From contig CAYOPZ010000042.1 in assembly GCA_964406005.1 (NCBI GenBank), positions 1 to 27,765 on the forward strand: a DNA stretch of 27,765 nucleotides, read 5' to 3'. The notes beneath the pieces were generated by a model that worked only from the letters and a program-made list of their open reading frames with translations, did no database searches and was not told where the DNA came from. This DNA is from CAYOPZ01 sp964406005. GTDB lineage: Bacteria; Bacteroidota; Bacteroidia; Bacteroidales; SM23-62. Of this stretch, positions 25,801 through 27,765 are shown piece by piece (positions within the stretch are counted from its first letter, which is position 1; every line of letters starts with the position of its first letter). The position numbers and the translations under genes are program-made.

Positions 25801-26264
25801 CAGTTACCTATCGGGATTTTGTCCTGGATTTCTTCTTCCAGGGGCAGAGTGGTGCAGAATTGCTGAATAATAACGCCATCGAGAGTATGTACCCGGCCAA
25901 CTTCAGGAGAAACAGGATAGAAGCTCAGATCAAGGATCGCTGGACACCGTCCAATCCCGGTGCCAAGTGGCCCTCGGGAGCAAATCCCAGTTCGTATGAC
26001 GGAGGGAAAGTAACCAACCTGGTTGTGGAAGATGCTTCTTATATCCGGTTAAAGAGCCTGCAATTGACTTATAACATTCCTGTCAAGATTTTGGGTATTC
26101 AGTCAGCCAGAGTTTACATCCTGGGTCAAAACCTGTTCACCATCACTGATTATTCAGGATTTGATCCTGAAGCAAATTCTTTCGGACAGAGCAATGTAAG
26201 GGTTGATTACAGTTCATATCCTCTGGCCAGAACGTGGATGCTGGGTTTGAATGTACAATTTTAA
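22878..26264 (+). CDS. SusC/RagA-type TonB-dependent transporter with STN domain
   Basis: A 1128-residue outer-membrane transporter. The long signal region, hydrophobic at about 25-40, is typical of STN-bearing SusC proteins. The STN domain is at about 50-118 (RRETPLQQVLDQIEEQTEYRF, LIVLTP). A carboxypeptidase-regulatory-like beta domain is at about 128-205 (ITGTVTDESTGEPLPGVYV, FSFVGYNTTEV). The TonB-box-like DIVVVGYGTVKKSDLTG follows, then the plug (IRIRGASSVNAGNEPLYVIDGFPID, SIEILKDASATAIYGSRGANGV), and a 22-strand barrel ending in Phe. It imports an oligosaccharide or other large ligand with its SusD partner, powered by TonB. The STN domain implies that it also signals to the FecR protein. 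The ATG at 22947 would still give a signal peptide but is less like the family. It ends 11 bases before susD. Confidence 0.95.
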   Translation: MKKKSIRRDKHPHNGAFKILITMKFILILLLVCVTESFASEILSQKSDLELTRRETPLQQVLDQIEEQTEYRFLYNNETVKDKFVKLDVKDKDFYEILDQIKKTSDVNYLVLESNLIVLTPVVKAQPITITGTVTDESTGEPLPGVYVIEQGNTTNGTMTDTEGSYSITVASEDAILRFSFVGYNTTEVRVGSQTTLNVGLATSMEELEDIVVVGYGTVKKSDLTGSVSSIRDEDLNQGAISSIDQAMQGQIAGVQVTQTSSEPGGGLSIRIRGASSVNAGNEPLYVIDGFPIDNSPGISGTSQTGQVAEVGQNRNSKNPLNSLNPNDIQSIEILKDASATAIYGSRGANGVVLITTKKGSGGIKFNYDAYGGFQQIVKKIDVLETDEYIETINALSNEQGGGDVFSAADIAQIGAGTDWQDEIFQIAPVQSHNLSVSGGVQQTNFYVSLNYFNQDGIVKRTGTKRYIARINVNQKIGEKFNFGVNINTSRENNHNAVDGLNTNESAGPINTSQLYDPTEPIFDAEGRYAISTNLNLNNPLATIYGITSQSEVNRIFGNLTADYEIIPSLIAKINLGFDSQNMRRDVYNSTKTRHGRTYNGLANVAALNRSNILAEYTMNYSREISANQSVNLLAGATYQDFISKRFSAGTSNFPSDDLMTNNLGLGDPANATISSNKEGYTLLSYLARANYSLYSFLLTASIRADGSSRFGADNKWGYFPSFAFGWKISEQDFIPNVFSELKLRASWGQTGNQEISNYRSLSTYTDGGVALLNGNAYTGTQPSRIANPELKWETTAQLDLGVDFGILRGRISGSFDYFDKETTDMLLNLPLPSSSGFSSILKNAGSMKNTGVELMLVSRNIDRSNLLWRTTLNVSAVQNEVISLGGLDRILTGSIQEIGNTTIIEPGSPLNSYYGYRIIGIFQDQAEIDGYVQPTAQPGYPKFENVNGDGIISTADEVILGDPFPDFTFGMRNSVTYRDFVLDFFFQGQSGAELLNNNAIESMYPANFRRNRIEAQIKDRWTPSNPGAKWPSGANPSSYDGGKVTNLVVEDASYIRLKSLQLTYNIPVKILGIQSARVYILGQNLFTITDYSGFDPEANSFGQSNVRVDYSSYPLARTWMLGLNVQF

Positions 26265-26275
26265 AAACTATCATC

Positions 26276-27715
26276 ATGAAATACAGAATATTATTATCGA
26301 TTTTACTGATAGCCGGATTGACTGTTCCTTTCAGCTGTTCCGATGTTCTTGAGGAGGAAGTTTATTCCGAGCTATCTGATGAATTCCTGAAAAAAGAATC
26401 CGGAATAAGTACCCTTTTATATTCCATGTACAACAGTGCTCAAACCGGCGGATTCGGTTATCCGTTAGACATGTTTGTCAATGTGTATATGGCCGGTACT
26501 GGCTGGGGACAGGGTGGAAGCTGGGAAATATCAACCGCAGTGACATTCAATGATTTTACCTGGGATGCGAACAATGGCTTTTCCAGTACCAAATGGAATG
26601 GGGCGTATGGAATAATTCGGAATGCCAATCTTATACTGGATAAGATTAACGAAGGAGATTATTCAGCCGAGCTTAAGAGTTTGTATACCGCTGAAGCCAA
26701 AGGAATGCGTGGTTATGCCTATGCATCATTGTACAATGTGTTTGGTCCTGCTCCCATTTTTACAACCACGGAAACAACCGACCTGGAAAGACCCAGGGCC
26801 ACTGATGCCGAAATGCTGACCAGGATTGAAACCGACCTGACGGAAGCTGCTGCCGCTTTGCCGGTTGTCCCGGAACAGTATGGCAGAATAACAAAAGGGG
26901 CAGCTTTGGCCTTTTTATGCAAACATTATTTAAATACCAAACAATGGCAAAAAAGTGCCGATGCCGCAGAGGACATTATGGATCTGGGCCGGTATGCCTT
27001 GCAGGCGAATTATGCCGATGTTTTCGGTGTTGCCAACGAAGAGAACCTTGAATTGATCTGGGTACGGCCTGCTGATGCCGCCCTTAGTCCAGAGTTTCTC
27101 AACGGTTTGAATTTCCCTGCCGATTATCCGTTTCCTCTCCCAAACCAGGGAACCTGGGCAACCAGGACGTACTGGTATGATGATTTTTTGGATTCGTTCG
27201 AAGCAAACGATACAAGGCTCAATGCATTTGTAACAAGTTATGTGAGTACTGCCCCGGGTGTAGGGACAGTCGTTGGATATGGAGAGGATAAATCGTTATG
27301 CGCCAAACACGGACTGGACCCAAATGCCGTAGCCTTTATGGGAGGTATTGATCTGCCCGAGATCAGGTATGCAGATATTATTTTGGCAAGAGCAGAGGCA
27401 TTGAATGAATTGAACGGCCCCAACCAGGAAAGTATTGATCTGATCAATATGGTAAGGACCAGGGCCGGTATTACTTCCTTGACGGTGGGTTCATTTACAA
27501 AGGAAAGCCTGAGGGATCAGATCCTGGAAGAAAGAATGCATGAGCTCTTTTTTGAAGGCCATGAAAGGGAAGATATGATCAGGCACGGTGTATTGATCTC
27601 CAATGCACTTGCCAGGGGATCAAGCAATGCTCGTGATTTCCATGTTCTTCTTCCTATCCCTCAGACAGAAATTGATGCCAACAGTAACATAAACGAAAAC
27701 AATTCAGGCTACTAG
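26276..27715 (+). CDS. SusD/RagB-type surface glycan-binding lipoprotein
   Basis: A 479-residue lipoprotein with a type II signal: hydrophobic residues 5-18, then Cys21 in PFSCSD, followed by acidic residues (DVLEEE), which in this phylum favour surface exposure. The SusD fold is seen in the TPR-like helices (YGIIRNANLILDKI, AEAKGMRGYAYASLYNVFGPAPI, KGAALAFLCKHYL) and in the conserved C-terminal block ILEERMHELFFEGHEREDMIRHG. It acts as the ligand-binding lid on the SusC barrel. The start at 26276 is chosen because it gives the lipoprotein signal directly; the ATG at 26234 lies inside susC. The C-terminus is intact. Sequence does not tell which glycan it binds. Confidence 0.95.
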   Translation: MKYRILLSILLIAGLTVPFSCSDVLEEEVYSELSDEFLKKESGISTLLYSMYNSAQTGGFGYPLDMFVNVYMAGTGWGQGGSWEISTAVTFNDFTWDANNGFSSTKWNGAYGIIRNANLILDKINEGDYSAELKSLYTAEAKGMRGYAYASLYNVFGPAPIFTTTETTDLERPRATDAEMLTRIETDLTEAAAALPVVPEQYGRITKGAALAFLCKHYLNTKQWQKSADAAEDIMDLGRYALQANYADVFGVANEENLELIWVRPADAALSPEFLNGLNFPADYPFPLPNQGTWATRTYWYDDFLDSFEANDTRLNAFVTSYVSTAPGVGTVVGYGEDKSLCAKHGLDPNAVAFMGGIDLPEIRYADIILARAEALNELNGPNQESIDLINMVRTRAGITSLTVGSFTKESLRDQILEERMHELFFEGHEREDMIRHGVLISNALARGSSNARDFHVLLPIPQTEIDANSNINENNSGY

Positions 27716-27733
27716 TATATTGACAAATTAAAT

Positions 27734-27765
27734 ATGAAACATTATCTTTGTGTATATGAACCATT
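27734..27765 (+). CDS. Possible start of the next gene, truncated by the window edge
   Basis: An ATG at 27734 opens a + strand frame (MKHYLCVYEP...) that runs off the window, 18 bases after the susD stop. The position suits the next gene of a glycan locus, but ten codons cannot show what it is or that it is coding. Confidence 0.25.
   Translation, partial: MKHYLCVYEP

Overview
The window most likely comes from a member of the Bacteroidota, probably a free-living polysaccharide degrader. It carries a SusC/SusD outer-membrane pair behind an ECF sigma factor and a FecR-type anti-sigma factor. It also has TAnnTTTG-type -7 promoter boxes and AT-rich leaders with few Shine-Dalgarno sequences. I see no rRNA, tRNA, CRISPR array, intact transposase or phage gene.

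Region 1 (1-11431, all + strand) is a catabolic gene train. It opens with a glycoside-hydrolase-like protein cut by the window edge, then an exported metallo-beta-lactamase-fold hydrolase and a Tat-exported GHL6-type glycosidase-like protein. An LctP-family permease, a GarR-type tartronate-semialdehyde reductase, a glycerate 2-kinase, a sugar isomerase/epimerase-fold protein and a D-2-hydroxyacid dehydrogenase follow. The last five fit uptake or generation of a small hydroxy/oxo acid (glycolate, glyoxylate, hydroxypyruvate or tartronate semialdehyde level) and its conversion to 2-phosphoglycerate. The upstream exported enzymes probably release the precursor from a glycan or glycoside. The substrate is not readable from sequence.

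Region 2 (11432-14554) starts at a sharp seam. Two bases after the dehydrogenase stop begins the C-terminal end of an S9 prolyl-oligopeptidase with no body or start, so this looks like a rearrangement or insertion boundary. On the - strand follow a DUF4143-type AAA ATPase and an aldo/keto reductase, then a 412-bp intergenic stretch with several palindromes.

Region 3 (14555-20513) is the most unusual part. It holds a methyltransferase/ATP-grasp ligase fusion, a stand-alone receiver domain with Glu at the phospho-acceptor position, a divergent small XRE-type regulator with a 16-bp inverted repeat between them, and a large fusion of an archaeal-type EndoQ (PHP + zinc ribbon) nuclease to a UvrD/PcrA-type SF1 helicase. 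The fusion carries two sliding-clamp-binding-like pentapeptides, QADLF in the linker and QLKLF as its last five residues.

Region 4 (20514-27765) is a polysaccharide-utilisation-type locus head: ECF sigma factor, FecR anti-sigma factor, SusC transporter with an N-terminal STN signalling domain, SusD lipoprotein, and perhaps the first codons of a next gene. The order predicts FecI/FecR/FecA-like trans-envelope signalling. A terminator-like hairpin that folds better on the - strand sits in the susC leader and may end a small antisense RNA.
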